From the NCBI GenBank assembly GCA_028291985.1, contig JAQGNE010000042.1:1-42322 (forward strand): a stretch of DNA of 42,322 nt, given 5' to 3'. This document shows positions 26,233 through 35,176 of the stretch, piece by piece. The notes beneath the pieces were generated by a model. It was not told where the DNA came from. It did no database searches and worked only from the letters and a program-made list of their open reading frames with translations. Both the position numbers and the translations under genes were made by a program. Each line of letters opens with the position of its first letter. Within the stretch, counting starts at the first letter, position 1. The stretch is from Polaromonas sp. GTDB taxonomy: Bacteria > Pseudomonadota > Gammaproteobacteria > Burkholderiales > Burkholderiaceae_C.

Positions 26233-27715
26233 ATTGCCGCTCGAAGACCGCGATGCTCTCCACATGGGCCGTGTGCGGAAACATGTTGACCACACCAGCG
26301 GCTGTGCAGCGATAGCCGCCAAGCTCGACCAAAACGCCTGCATCTCGCGCCAGCGTGGCGGGATTGCAGCTGACATACACAATGCGCTGCGGCGGCGTCC
26401 AGTCTCCCAGCGCCAGGCTTTGCTGATGTTTTCCGTCATCGCAGGGCACACCAGTCAGTATTTGCTGGTGTAGCGCCGCCAGTGACTTGAAGAGCTCGAA
26501 GGCGCCTTCTCGGGGCGGGTCTACCAGCCATTTTTCAGCACGACCGTCACGAACCAGTTGCGCTGGGGTCATGTCAAACAAGTTTCTTGCTACAAATTCA
26601 GTAGCTGCAAGCCTTTTACCTATAAGGGCTGAAGCCTTGTTTTTCTTAAGATTCTCACGGGAGCGTGCAATCAGCGTTTCGCTGCCCTCTACCCCCAGCA
26701 CCTCTCGCGCAAGGGTAGCCAGGGGCAACGTGAAGTTGCCCAGGCCGCAAAACCAGTCGATCACGCGTTCGTCGGGCTGAACATCCAGCAGCCGCAACGC
26801 ACGCGACACCAGCACCTGATTGATATACGGGTTGACCTGGGTGAAATCCGTGGGCTTGAAGGGCATGACCACGCCGAAGTCAGGCAGCCCATAGCTCAGC
26901 TCCGCTTCCACGCTGACTGGCTCATCGAGCAACTTGACGGTGTCCAGCCCCCCTGACTGCAGCCACCATTGCAGGCCTTTGTTGCTGGCAGCAAATGCGC
27001 GCAGCCGCTCAAGATCGCCAGCGCTCAGCGGCTCCATGTGCCGCAGCACCATGGCGGTGACGGTGTCGCCACATGCCAGCTCGATCTGCGGGATGCTTTC
27101 CTTCGCGTCCATGCTAGACACCAGGCCGCGCAGCGGAAGCAGCATGTCACTCACATGCCGCGGCACCACATGGCATTCCTTGATATCGGCCACGTAGGCG
27201 CTTTTTCGCTCATGAAAACCCACCAGTACCGTGCCCTTCTTGCGCACATAACGCACCGACAGCCGGGCGCGGTAGCGGTATTCCCAGGTCGGGCCTTCGA
27301 TGGGGCGCAGCACGTTGTCAGCGCGCAGCTTGCCGATGTGCAGCAGGTTGTCTTCCAGCACGCGTTGCTTCACGGCAACCTGCGCGCCCGCATGCAGATG
27401 CTGCATCTTGCAGCCACCGCAGGCTCCGGTGTGCATGCCGAAATGCGGGCAACGTGGCTGCACACGTTGTGAGGACTCACGGTAAACCGTGGTCAGCATC
27501 GCTTTTTCAAAACTGCTTTTCTTGCGGTAGACGTTAGCCGTCACGATTTCGAAAGGAAGCGCACCTTCGATAAAGACGACCTTGCCGTCGGCACGGTGGG
27601 CAATGCCCTGGGCTTCAATATCCAGCGACTCAACATGCAGAAGATCAGGCGGATATTCTTTGGGTGTCTGTTTTTCAGGCGCGTTGACGATAGCGTGTGG
27701 GTGTTCTTCGGACAT
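26231..27715 (-). CDS. rlmD: 23S rRNA (uracil-1939-C5)-methyltransferase
   Basis: 494 residues. It methylates U1939 of 23S rRNA using S-adenosylmethionine. An N-terminal TRAM-like domain precedes the [4Fe-4S] cysteines ([15 protein letters not shown], Cys89, 99 and 102). The SAM site is [16 protein letters not shown] with LGVEGSETL, and [13 protein letters not shown] holds the catalytic Cys450. Residues about 357-376, between the SAM domain and RNLFDMTP, are encoded by a copy of the 59-bp repeat (26588-26646), giving a short Ala/Lys-rich loop. The frame stays open, so the enzyme is probably functional. Confidence 0.96.
   Translation of the reverse strand: MSEEHPHAIVNAPEKQTPKEYPPDLLHVESLDIEAQGIAHRADGKVVFIEGALPFEIVTANVYRKKSSFEKAMLTTVYRESSQRVQPRCPHFGMHTGACGGCKMQHLHAGAQVAVKQRVLEDNLLHIGKLRADNVLRPIEGPTWEYRYRARLSVRYVRKKGTVLVGFHERKSAYVADIKECHVVPRHVSDMLLPLRGLVSSMDAKESIPQIELACGDTVTAMVLRHMEPLSAGDLERLRAFAASNKGLQWWLQSGGLDTVKLLDEPVSVEAELSYGLPDFGVVMPFKPTDFTQVNPYINQVLVSRALRLLDVQPDERVIDWFCGLGNFTLPLATLAREVLGVEGSETLIARSRENLKKNKASALIGKRLAATEFVARNLFDMTPAQLVRDGRAEKWLVDPPREGAFELFKSLAALHQQILTGVPCDDGKHQQSLALGDWTPPQRIVYVSCNPATLARDAGVLVELGGYRCTAAGVVNMFPHTAHVESIAVFERQ
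26588..26646 (+). repeat. 59-bp interspersed element, copy D (inside rlmD)
   Basis: TGCTAC at 26588, TAGCT at 26602 and GGGCT at 26626 with exact N8 and N19 spacing. AGCCTT and AAGGGCT around the variable middle can pair. It is read antisense by rlmD in the same codon phase as copy A is read by matA. Confidence 0.85.
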
Positions 27716-27879
27716 GCCCGATTGTCTCAGGTGAGCGGCTGATTTCAGGGGCGGCTAGAGCTTGCTGCGTGACTGTCCGGAAGGTGCGGCAGCCATCCAC
27801 AGCCTGGCCAGGTAGATAACACGCCGCCGTATGCAACAACTGCGTGCGCAGGATCGCGATGGCGCAACGTCATGCACCT

Positions 27880-27938
27880 TGCTACGTAATAGATAGCTGC
27901 ACCCCCTCGAATACATTGGACTAGGGGGCTTTTTATTA
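27880..27938 (+). repeat. 59-bp interspersed element, copy F
   Basis: TGCTAC at 27880, TAGCT at 27894 and GGACT at 27918 with exact spacing. CCCCCT and AGGGGG in the second half form a stem. It lies in the gap between rlmD and nlpD, just before the nlpD terminator. Confidence 0.8.
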
Positions 27939-27944
27939 TAAAAA

Positions 27945-27968
27945 CGAAAAAGCCCGGGCTTCCGGGCT
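27945..27968 (-). terminator. Terminator after nlpD
   Basis: On the minus strand, AGCCCGG and CCGGGCT form a stem with a four-base loop, followed by TTTTTCG. It lies about 25 bp after the nlpD stop. Confidence 0.88.
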
Positions 27969-27990
27969 CTGTGTCATCAGGCCAAGCCGC

Positions 27991-28992
27991 TTATTTGGCT
28001 GGAAGATACCGTGAAGGATCCACCGGCTTGCCCTGACGGCGAATCTCAAAGTGCAGTTTCACGCGGTCGGTGTCGCTGTTGCCCATTTCAGCGATTTTTT
28101 GGCCCCTTTTGACCGCCTGGTCTTCCTTGACCAGCAAGGTCTGGTTGTGCGCATACGCTGTCAAGAAAGTATTGTTGTGCTTGAGGATGACCAGGTTGCC
28201 GTAACCTCGCAAGCCTGCTCCGGCATAAACCACCCGGCCATCCGCCGACGCGACAACCGGGTCGCCTGCCTTGCCCGAAATGTCATAGCCTTTGTTCTTG
28301 GCTTCGTCAAAACCTGCTAGCAGGCTGCCCTGTGCGGGCCATATCCACGCCAGGTCTTCGTCAGACCCGGGCGTGCGAGCCGCAACCACTGCTGGCGCTG
28401 GTGCACTTGCAGCTGGCGCCGGCGCGCTGGCTACCTGTGGCGCTGGCGCGGAAGCACTGGATTGGGGGGCAATCGCCGTGCTGCCAACCGCGCTTGATGC
28501 CACCGGGCGAACCACAACCTGCGGGTTCTCGGCGGGCGGCACCACCCGAACCACCTGACCGACCTCAATCGCATTCGGATTGTCCAGGTTGCTCCAGCGG
28601 GCGATATCACGCCAGTTCTGCCCGTTGTCCAGACCGATGCGAATCAGCGTATCGCCCGGCTTGACGGTGTAATAACCCGGTTTGCCGGCGTTCTCAGCCC
28701 CCGGCAAAGCTGCGACAACGGCGTTGTCGGTGCCAGCAACCGGCACGGTACGCGAGGCCATGTTTCCGCGGTCTTCGACAGGTGCATTCGTCAGTGACCG
28801 GGAACTGCATGCTGCGGTCAGCGCCACGCATGCCGCCGTTGCAACCCAAAGACCTGACCGGATGGTGCCGGTCAAATTGAAACCCTTACGCCGCGCCAAC
28901 CAGCGGGCCGCGAGCGCCGCCGCGGCGCCGGTTTCACGGCAAATCGCCTTTTGAAGCCCTGTCTTTTGAATCATCTGGTTCTTGTCTTTCAT
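27991..28992 (-). CDS. nlpD: LysM/M23-domain lipoprotein NlpD
   Basis: 333 residues from the ATG at 28992, which has AGGGCGG just upstream; an ATG at 29016 lacks one. A hydrophobic segment ends at a lipobox-like LTAACSS, suggesting a lipoprotein. LysM (YYTVKPGDTLIRIGLDNGQNWRDIA) binds peptidoglycan. A Pro/Ala-rich linker leads to a C-terminal LytM domain (KGYDISGKAGDPVVASADG, then HFEIRRQGKPVDP). The zinc ligands of active M23 peptidases are changed (GYD for HxxxD, LHFE without the first His), as in NlpD/EnvC activators of AmiC-type amidases during cell separation. Third gene after surE-pcm. Confidence 0.93.
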   Translation of the reverse strand: MKDKNQMIQKTGLQKAICRETGAAAALAARWLARRKGFNLTGTIRSGLWVATAACVALTAACSSRSLTNAPVEDRGNMASRTVPVAGTDNAVVAALPGAENAGKPGYYTVKPGDTLIRIGLDNGQNWRDIARWSNLDNPNAIEVGQVVRVVPPAENPQVVVRPVASSAVGSTAIAPQSSASAPAPQVASAPAPAASAPAPAVVAARTPGSDEDLAWIWPAQGSLLAGFDEAKNKGYDISGKAGDPVVASADGRVVYAGAGLRGYGNLVILKHNNTFLTAYAHNQTLLVKEDQAVKRGQKIAEMGNSDTDRVKLHFEIRRQGKPVDPSRYLPAK

Positions 28993-29046
28993 TCCGCCCT
29001 GTCTGCCCGCAGCCATCGGCTGCGGCTTGCCCTGTTGCCAGGGCTG

Positions 29047-29973
29047 TTAGCTTGTGCCCGATTTTAGGGGCACAAAGTGAACCGCTTCCAGCACCGTCTG
29101 CCGCGTGCCAGCGGCTGTTTTGTCGACCACGACCAGCGCCTGCCCGCCTGACACCGTCTGCATGGGCGCCACCAGGCGGCCGCCCACCGCAAGCTGATCA
29201 ACCCAGGCGGCGGGTATCGCCTGTCCGCCTGCGGCCGCCACGATGGCCGCATAAGGCGCACCTTTGGCATAGCCCTCCATGCCGTCACCAAACAACAGGT
29301 GAACATTGGCCAGCCGGAATGGCCGCAGGTTCTCTCGCGACTTGTCATGCAGACCACGCAAGCGCTCGATGCTGTAGACCTCGGCGGCGAGCTGCCCCAA
29401 GACCGCCGCCTGGTAACCGCAGCCCGTGCCGATTTCCAGCACACGCCCCAGCTTGCCCGGCATGCCGCGCATCAGCAGCTCCAGCATGCGTGCCACCACA
29501 TTGGGTTTAGAAATCGTCTGCCCCAGGCCGATAGGCAGGCTGGTGTCCTCATAAGCCTGGTTGGCCAACGCAGAGTCCACAAAACGGTGGCGCTCGATCT
29601 TGCCCATGGCGGCAAGCACCTGTGGGTCTGACACGCCTTGCGCTGCCAGTTTGCGAGCCATGTGTGCCCGTAGCGCATCGGAGGCCATGCCGGAACCCGC
29701 TGCCGGCGGCCGATGCACAGCAGGAACCCCATGGCTGGCTGCGCTTTTCAAGGGAGAAGCGAGCGTCCGGTTTCGCTCATTTTTTAAGGATATTTGGCCT
29801 TCAGCCCTTATCCTGTCGAGGTTTGTAGCTACTCTTTTCGTAGCAGAAATGGCAAATGCATCTGGATTCAGACGCAGGGGAAAACCAGGCCGCACCCTTG
29901 GGTCAAGCTTGTCTGCCGCCTGAGGCGCTTCATCGCCCACAGGCTCGCTGGAAGGGCTTGCGGAGCGTTTCAT
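29047..29973 (-). CDS. pcm: Protein-L-isoaspartate O-methyltransferase
   Basis: 308 residues from the ATG at 29973, which overlaps the surE stop as ATGA. It methylates isoaspartyl residues in damaged proteins. The catalytic domain begins near residue 100: LPIGLGQTISKPNVVARMLELL, the SAM site LEIGTGCGYQAAVL, and PYAAIVAAAGGQAIPAAWVDQL. The first 100 residues are a low-complexity extension absent from the usual 210-220 residue enzyme, and residues about 43-62 come from a 59-bp repeat (29787-29845). The extension is probably disordered and dispensable (inference). Confidence 0.95.
   Translation of the reverse strand: MKRSASPSSEPVGDEAPQAADKLDPRVRPGFPLRLNPDAFAISATKRVATNLDRIRAEGQISLKNERNRTLASPLKSAASHGVPAVHRPPAAGSGMASDALRAHMARKLAAQGVSDPQVLAAMGKIERHRFVDSALANQAYEDTSLPIGLGQTISKPNVVARMLELLMRGMPGKLGRVLEIGTGCGYQAAVLGQLAAEVYSIERLRGLHDKSRENLRPFRLANVHLLFGDGMEGYAKGAPYAAIVAAAGGQAIPAAWVDQLAVGGRLVAPMQTVSGGQALVVVDKTAAGTRQTVLEAVHFVPLKSGTS
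29787..29845 (-). repeat. 59-bp interspersed element, copy E (inside pcm)
   Basis: On the minus strand: TGCTAC from 29845, TAGCT and GGGCT with exact N8 and N19 spacing. Here the element and gene run in the same direction, opposite to copies A and D, and the frame is still open (ATKRVATNLDRIRAEGQ). Confidence 0.85.
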
Positions 29974-30794
29974 ACGCTGACCGCTGAAGGCGCTGCTAGC
30001 GTCGTTGCCCCGGCTGCCACCGGCGCCTCCTTCCAGAGGTGCGCCCAATGCGGCAGGCGCTCATGGTCAGTCAGGTCAACCTGCAGGGGTGTAACGGTGA
30101 TGAAGCCGTGCTTGGCCGCGTGAAAGTCCGTTCCCTCGCCCTCTTCCTTGGCCGGACCCGCCCCGCCAATCCAGTACATGGTCTCGCCGCGCGGGCTGGT
30201 TTGCGTGATCACGCGCTCTGCCGCATGCCGGCGTCCCAGCCGCGCAATGCGCACGCCCTTAATCTGGTCGTCCGGCAAATTGGGAATGTTCACATTCAAA
30301 AGCCAGGGTGCCAGAGTAGGTGCCACGCCTTCCGACATCACCTCTAGCGACGGCAACAGCCTGGCAACAATGTCCCGCGCTCGCGCAGCAGCCACCTCGA
30401 TATAGGACCAGCCTTTTTCGGTCTGTGAGAATGCGATGGCCGGCGTGCCGAACAGATAGCCTTCCATGGCGGCGCCGACTGTGCCCGAATAGATGGTGTC
30501 GTCGCCCATGTTCGCGCCGTTGTTGATGCCGGACACCACCAGATCAGGCCGATAGCCCAGCAGGCCCGTCATGGCGATATGCACGCAATCGGCCGGCGTT
30601 CCGTTGACGTACCTGAAACCATTGGCAGCCGTTTGCACATACATCGGCGAATGCAGCGTCAACGCGTTGGATTTGGCGCTATTGTTCTGCTCGGGCGCAA
30701 CCACTTCAACATCCGCGATGTCTTTCAAGGCCTCGTACAGCGCTACCAGCCCGGTGGCTTGGTAGCCGTCGTCGTTGCAAATCAGAATTTTCAT
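29970..30794 (-). CDS. surE: 5'/3'-nucleotidase SurE
   Basis: 274 residues. MKILICNDDGYQATGLVALYEAL has the metal-binding Asp-Asp pair; VVAPEQNNSAKSNALTL has the Ser and Asn ligands; VVSGINNGANMGDDTIYSGTVGAAMEG is the family's active-site block. SurE is a metal-dependent survival phosphatase for nucleoside monophosphates. First gene of surE-pcm-nlpD. The C-terminus is extended by about 20 Ala-rich residues relative to typical SurE. Confidence 0.97.
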   Translation of the reverse strand: MKILICNDDGYQATGLVALYEALKDIADVEVVAPEQNNSAKSNALTLHSPMYVQTAANGFRYVNGTPADCVHIAMTGLLGYRPDLVVSGINNGANMGDDTIYSGTVGAAMEGYLFGTPAIAFSQTEKGWSYIEVAAARARDIVARLLPSLEVMSEGVAPTLAPWLLNVNIPNLPDDQIKGVRIARLGRRHAAERVITQTSPRGETMYWIGGAGPAKEEGEGTDFHAAKHGFITVTPLQVDLTDHERLPHWAHLWKEAPVAAGATTLAAPSAVSV

Positions 30795-31034
30795 CGCCCG
30801 ATTTTAATGTTGTGTTCCAGCGGCAAGCACCCGTGGGATGCCCTCAACAGGCGGTGCTGTAGTTGATCCACCACGACACGCTGCTGTTAGCGTCGCAAAG
30901 CAGTTGCGTACGCCGATCCGTCTCGATGGCGACAGCTCAGGGCCGTCAGCGCCGGGCGGTTTGTTTTTTATGCCAACGCGTGCCTATGATCGTACACAGA
31001 GACAACGCTCAACACGCTGAACAAGGAATACACC

Positions 31035-32012
31035 ATGCACGCCTGGCTCTGTGAGAACCCCACGGGCGTCGATGCCCTGACGTGGAAGGAACTGCCCGAC
31101 CCCACACCGTCAGCAGGCGAGGTGCTGATCGAGATCAAGGCGGCAAGCCTTAATTTTCCGGATTTGCTGATCGTGCAGAACAAGTACCAGATGAAGCCGC
31201 CTCTGCCCTTTGTGCCGGGCTCGGAATATGCAGGCATCATCAGGGCCGTGGGCGAAGGTGTTACCCATCTGGAGCCGGGCCAGTCTGTGGCCTGCCTGTC
31301 GGGCACCGGCGGCTTTGCGACCCACACGCTAGCCCCGGCAGCGCTATGCATGCCGCTTCCGCCCGGATTTCCGTTTACCGACGCTGCTGCATTCATCATG
31401 ATTTACGCGACATCGCACCACGCGCTGGTAGACCGGGCGCAGCTCAAAACTGGCGAAACGGTGCTGGTGCTCGGTGCCGCGGGCGGCGTTGGCACCTCTG
31501 CCATTCAGGTGGCCAAGGCCATGGGTGCTACCGTCATTGCCGCTGCATCTACAGACGAAAAATGTGCACTTTGCAAGTCGATAGGCGCAGACGCCACCAT
31601 CAACTACAGCACCGAAAACCTGCGCGAGGCGGTCAAAGCCCTGACGGCTGGCAAGGGACCCGACATCATTTATGACCCGGTTGGCGGCGATTTTTCAGAG
31701 CCCGCTTTCCGCTCGATCGCCTGGCGCGGCCGTTATTTGGTGGTCGGTTTTGCCGCCGGCAACATACCTTCCCTGCCGCTCAACCTGACGCTGCTCAAAG
31801 GTGCTTCAATCGTCGGTGTTTTTTGGGGCGGTTTTGCGAAGCAGGAGCCCAAGGCCAACGCGGCCATGATGGCCGAGCTGGCCAGCTGGTATGCGCAGGG
31901 AAAAATCAAACCCGTCATCGACAGCACCATGCCGATGGCAGAGCTGAAGGCCGCCTATGCGCACATGGGCTCACGCGGCGTGCTGGGTAAGCTGGTGATG
32001 GTCAACCAGTGA
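31035..32012 (+). CDS. NADPH:quinone oxidoreductase (zinc-free MDR family)
   Basis: 325 residues; AAGGA precedes the ATG. The N-terminal GroES-like domain has AASLNFPDLLIVQNKYQMKPPLPFVPGSEYAG without the catalytic zinc cysteines of alcohol dehydrogenases. The Rossmann motif is VLVLGAAGGVGTSAIQVAKAMGA, then the DYSTENLREAVK-type and IIYDPVGGDFSEPAFRSIAWRGRYLVVGFA blocks of QOR-like proteins. It probably reduces quinones or enoyl/enone substrates with NADPH. Single gene convergent with the LprI-domain gene, 23 bp apart. Confidence 0.92.
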   Translation: MHAWLCENPTGVDALTWKELPDPTPSAGEVLIEIKAASLNFPDLLIVQNKYQMKPPLPFVPGSEYAGIIRAVGEGVTHLEPGQSVACLSGTGGFATHTLAPAALCMPLPPGFPFTDAAAFIMIYATSHHALVDRAQLKTGETVLVLGAAGGVGTSAIQVAKAMGATVIAAASTDEKCALCKSIGADATINYSTENLREAVKALTAGKGPDIIYDPVGGDFSEPAFRSIAWRGRYLVVGFAAGNIPSLPLNLTLLKGASIVGVFWGGFAKQEPKANAAMMAELASWYAQGKIKPVIDSTMPMAELKAAYAHMGSRGVLGKLVMVNQ

Positions 32013-32035
32013 GAACAAGGCTGGTTGCTTGATGG

Positions 32036-33823
32036 TCAGCGGCCTTTGTAGATCCCGTCAAGTTCGCCCGGCAAGGCGCGCTGCCCTGACAACTCGGACT
32101 GCAGCTGGCCCCGCCGCTCGATCACGTTGACCAATTGAGCGCGTCTTTGCGCATACCAGCGCAGCAGGCAGTTCCGATCACGGCAGGTCGATTCGCGTCT
32201 TACCCATTCGGACTCCTGCTGCCTTCTGAACGCAGCAGCGTCATTGCTCATGCTGCGGGCCCGTGCGTACAGACGCCCCAGTTCGCGATCTTTCGTCGCG
32301 AGCTCAGCATCCGAGCAGATCATCTTCTCCAGCATCGATCGCCCTTTGTCGCAATCAAAACTGGGTCTGACCCGGGTTGCCATCGCAGGCCGCGGGCTTG
32401 CTGGCCCTAATGAAGCCTGTGCTGGCAAGGGCGGCTGTTGGGTCGGCGAGGGGCCCGTAGGCAAGACCCGGGGCGCAGGCGACGGTGCGTCAGGCGGAGC
32501 CACGGCAGTAGCCGGAACAGCATCCCGTACGGACGCTGGAGCAATCGATGCCACTGTGGCGGCGGTCCCAGGTGCACGCACAGCGGATGGCGCACCGCCA
32601 GGCGCTGTCAACGGTGAGGGTCTGGACGGCGATAAAGGTTGTGATGGCGGCGCCAGTGCTGGCAATAACGAGGGTTGGTCAGCGCCGGCCGCCTGACCCG
32701 CTTGTTGTAACCCGCGACTGGCGAGATCCTGCGCAGGTTGCCGGATTCCCGACGGCCCGGCGCTGGCGGTGGCGGTGTCCTGAGTCTCGGCCTGCGCGAC
32801 CATCGCGATCTGGCGCAATTCGGCCAGCTGGTTCGCTGCCATCCGCGTTTTCTCGTTGGACCCGCCGTAGGCTGCGGCGTACACACGCTGACTGTCTGCC
32901 AGCAGGTCCTCCGTGCGTTTGCGTAATTCCGGCATGTTGACAGCCTGAGCAAGTGCTTCGTTCGCAAGCGCCAATTTGAGATAGTGCGCGCCCAGTTGAA
33001 ATTTCGCGTCGGCAGATGCGGTGGAGTCAGCGCCCTTGAGTTGATCCGCCACCCGGCACGCCATCAGAAATGCGGCCTCGGCATCTTTCGGCTGACCGGA
33101 AGCCGCGAATTCCTGCCCCATCACAGAGAATGTCGCAATGTCAGCCGCAATCAAGGTGGACACATCATCCTGAACCGGAAATCGACCGTCCCTGTCGCCG
33201 CGCGCCAGAAGTGCCGTCTGCAGCGGGCACGGCACCACGCCTGCCTGTGGCGAAGCATGGTTGGATGCCAGACGGCCGCTTGGGCGAGATTCGGACTGGA
33301 AGTTCATCCAACCTGTTCCAACTGCTCCGGCGGCCACCAGGAACCCAAACGCAAGCACCACGAATCGTCCAGGTGTACGTGAGCCACCCGCGGGTGCTTC
33401 TTCCGCCGGCCCGGCGGCCTCCTCATTCAAGCGCTGTGGATGTTGTGGCGGGGTGAGGCGGGCCGTGGCTGGCAGGCCCGAAGCCTGCTCTGGCACAGAC
33501 CCGCCTTCACCTAAACCCCATTCAAGGGGCGCATTCGCCCCATCGTTTTCCGGATGAGCCGTAGCTGCCATACCCGACGGAACCCGTCTGGATTCGCCGT
33601 AAGTCTTTGGCACAGTAGCGGTGCCTGACTCGGGCGCGTCATCGGTAGTCGGCAACGGGGGAGTGGCTTCACGCCCAAGCTCGTCCATATTTTCGAGCTT
33701 GCCAGCGGCGCGGGCAGCGGCCCCCGAAGTCTTCCAGACGCTTGCCGCCGCAACTGCGCCAAGCAAAAAGCCCGACACGAAAATTGCGCCTTTACGCGCG
33801 GTGCTGCGCTTGCGTGGAACCAT
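32036..33823 (-). CDS. Large membrane-anchored protein with C-terminal LprI-like (DUF1311) domain
   Basis: 595 residues. A hydrophobic segment lies at about residues 10-30 (AIFVSGFLLGAVAAASVW) and another at about 152-172 (FVVLAFGFLVAAGAVGTGW). A helical middle part (about 210-340) is followed by a Pro/Ala/Ser-rich linker (about 350-480). The C-terminal domain has four cysteines in the DUF1311/LprI pattern: FDCDKGRSMLEKMICSDAELATKDRELGRLYARA, then STCRDRNCLLRWYAQRRAQL. The domain is named for a mycobacterial lysozyme-inhibitor lipoprotein; function in this architecture is unknown, but a periplasmic C-terminus is likely. Confidence 0.8.
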   Translation of the reverse strand: MVPRKRSTARKGAIFVSGFLLGAVAAASVWKTSGAAARAAGKLENMDELGREATPPLPTTDDAPESGTATVPKTYGESRRVPSGMAATAHPENDGANAPLEWGLGEGGSVPEQASGLPATARLTPPQHPQRLNEEAAGPAEEAPAGGSRTPGRFVVLAFGFLVAAGAVGTGWMNFQSESRPSGRLASNHASPQAGVVPCPLQTALLARGDRDGRFPVQDDVSTLIAADIATFSVMGQEFAASGQPKDAEAAFLMACRVADQLKGADSTASADAKFQLGAHYLKLALANEALAQAVNMPELRKRTEDLLADSQRVYAAAYGGSNEKTRMAANQLAELRQIAMVAQAETQDTATASAGPSGIRQPAQDLASRGLQQAGQAAGADQPSLLPALAPPSQPLSPSRPSPLTAPGGAPSAVRAPGTAATVASIAPASVRDAVPATAVAPPDAPSPAPRVLPTGPSPTQQPPLPAQASLGPASPRPAMATRVRPSFDCDKGRSMLEKMICSDAELATKDRELGRLYARARSMSNDAAAFRRQQESEWVRRESTCRDRNCLLRWYAQRRAQLVNVIERRGQLQSELSGQRALPGELDGIYKGR

Positions 33824-33972
33824 AACCAGACACTAGCGCGGCGCCCTGCTCGCGCAAGTAGGACATCACACTTTGATGCAGACAGCCTCTGGTGCAGACT
33901 AACCGTTTCTGCCAGCGCATGAACGCAACATGCTGGCATCACAGTCCGAGGACGCTCGGCATCGCCCAACAA

Positions 33973-34002
33973 AACCCCCGCTACCGAAAAGATAGCAGGG
34001 TT
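33973..34002 (-). terminator. Terminator-like hairpin
   Basis: On the minus strand, AACCCTGCTA pairs imperfectly with TAGCGGGGGTT and is followed by TTGTT; on the plus strand a T6 run follows eight bases later. It lies 70 bp after the open tail ending at 34072. GCTAC-N8-TAGCA inside it also resembles the 5' half of the 59-bp element. Confidence 0.5.
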
Positions 34003-34071
34003 CTGGATGTTTTTTGGGGTGGCTGATGGGGAACTGTCCCCCTCCTCTCATCGCCTGTACAAATCAACAAC

Positions 34072-34176
34072 TTAGCGCGACTCCTGCCGCCTCTGCGTCC
34101 GGCCTTGTATCCGGTTTTGCATTCCTTCAATGGTAGCCCGCAAAGCACTTACAACCAGGTCATGGCAGCGATGCGG
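34072..34176 (-). pseudogene. Possible 3' remnant of an unidentified gene
   Basis: Minus strand, 34 sense codons from an upstream TGA to TAA at 34074-34072, with protein-like content (HDLVVSALRATIEGMQNRI then GRTQRRQESR). It is followed 70 bp later by a terminator-like hairpin. No family is recognised. Chance is not excluded. Confidence 0.25.
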
Positions 34177-34408
34177 TCAACGCTGGATCTATGCAATTCT
34201 GAGAAGATCTCACTTGTGCGCTTGTCCTTTTTTCCAGACCCCCGCAGGATCCCGCTACTGCCAAGCTCAGCATTGCTTTTATAGGATCATCATCATGTTT
34301 TTTGAACACCGTCATGGCTTTAAGCATGCGGCTCAGTTTGACAATTACGCGATGCAAGAGCCACGTAAACGCTTAACGCTTCGCAACGACCCAATTCACA
34401 GCAGCCAG

Positions 34409-35176
34409 CTAAAAATAATTGCCCGCCCCATGATTCAACTGTACGCGCATCGAATACTTGAAAACCTCGTTAGGGTGCAGGGACCGTGCGACCTCTATCA
34501 CCTGGCGGTTTTCGCCGAAGTAACGCCGCGTTATCTGCATGGCAGGTGAGCCTTCTGGCACATGTAGGAATTGCGCTTCCTCCCGTGTCACGGCGGCAAT
34601 GCAGGTTATCTCCTGCCTGATCTCACTGATAGTGACCCCAAAGCGGTGGACGATAAGCGAGAAGATCGGCTGTCGGCTGCGCGACAGCCCCTGGAGTGCC
34701 GCCCCGTAGGCAAGCGGAATGTGAATTTCAGAATAGGCCACTACCGAATCGCCTACCGGATCTTTTCGGGCAGTACGAACGCGCCACCAGTGTTCGCCAG
34801 TCTTGCAGCCAAAACGTTCGGCCATTTCGTCATCAACAGCCACTTCGGTTTTGTCAAGGACGCGTACCTTCGTCGTAGTGGCGTATTGCAAGAGGTCCTC
34901 CGCGGAGCTGAACCCGTGGCTATAACGCAAGACAGGTCGCGTTTGCTGCACACGGGTCCCAATTCCCTTTTCACTCGCCACCAGATTCAGGTCTGAAAGC
35001 GATCGCAGTGCGGCCCTGACTGTGTGCCGACTGACGCCAAAGCGTTGGCTAAGTTCGGGCTCTGAGGGAAGCAGATCGCCCGGGCTATAGCGCCCTCCCC
35101 GAATCTCTGTCGATAGTGCGTCAGCGATCTGCCCGTGCTTGGTGTAAGGGAATAGCGGTTTTTTATCTATAGTCAT
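34409..35176 (-). CDS. GntR-family regulator, UTRA (HutC-like) subfamily
   Basis: 255 residues from the ATG at 35176 (a TTG five codons earlier is possible). The winged helix has KHGQIADALSTEIRGGRYSPGDLLPSEPELSQRFGVSRHTVRAALRSL. The UTRA effector domain starts near residue 90 and includes WWRVRTARKDPVGDSVVAYSEIHIP and SPAMQITRRYFGENRQVIEVARSLHP. Divergent from the crotonase-CoA-transferase-dehydrogenase-MmgE-Bug cluster, which it most likely controls; the effector would be the cluster's substrate or CoA ester. A palindrome lies just upstream of its start. Confidence 0.92.
   Translation of the reverse strand: MTIDKKPLFPYTKHGQIADALSTEIRGGRYSPGDLLPSEPELSQRFGVSRHTVRAALRSLSDLNLVASEKGIGTRVQQTRPVLRYSHGFSSAEDLLQYATTTKVRVLDKTEVAVDDEMAERFGCKTGEHWWRVRTARKDPVGDSVVAYSEIHIPLAYGAALQGLSRSRQPIFSLIVHRFGVTISEIRQEITCIAAVTREEAQFLHVPEGSPAMQITRRYFGENRQVIEVARSLHPNEVFKYSMRVQLNHGAGNYF

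Larger units (their letters stand above)
33824..34408. other. Gap left of the catabolic cluster: terminator and gene remnant
   Basis: 585 bp without an intact gene. It contains a hairpin at 33973-34002 and a 34-codon open minus-strand tail at 34072-34176. Frames elsewhere, including plus-strand 34130-34549, lack start signals or family features. Confidence 0.5.

Noticed and set aside
30863..31054. Plus-strand frame with LLLASQSSCVRR, resembling the start of a Maf-type nucleotide pyrophosphatase
   Set aside because: The likeness is limited to about ten residues, nothing Maf-like follows, and the frame overlaps the oxidoreductase gene.
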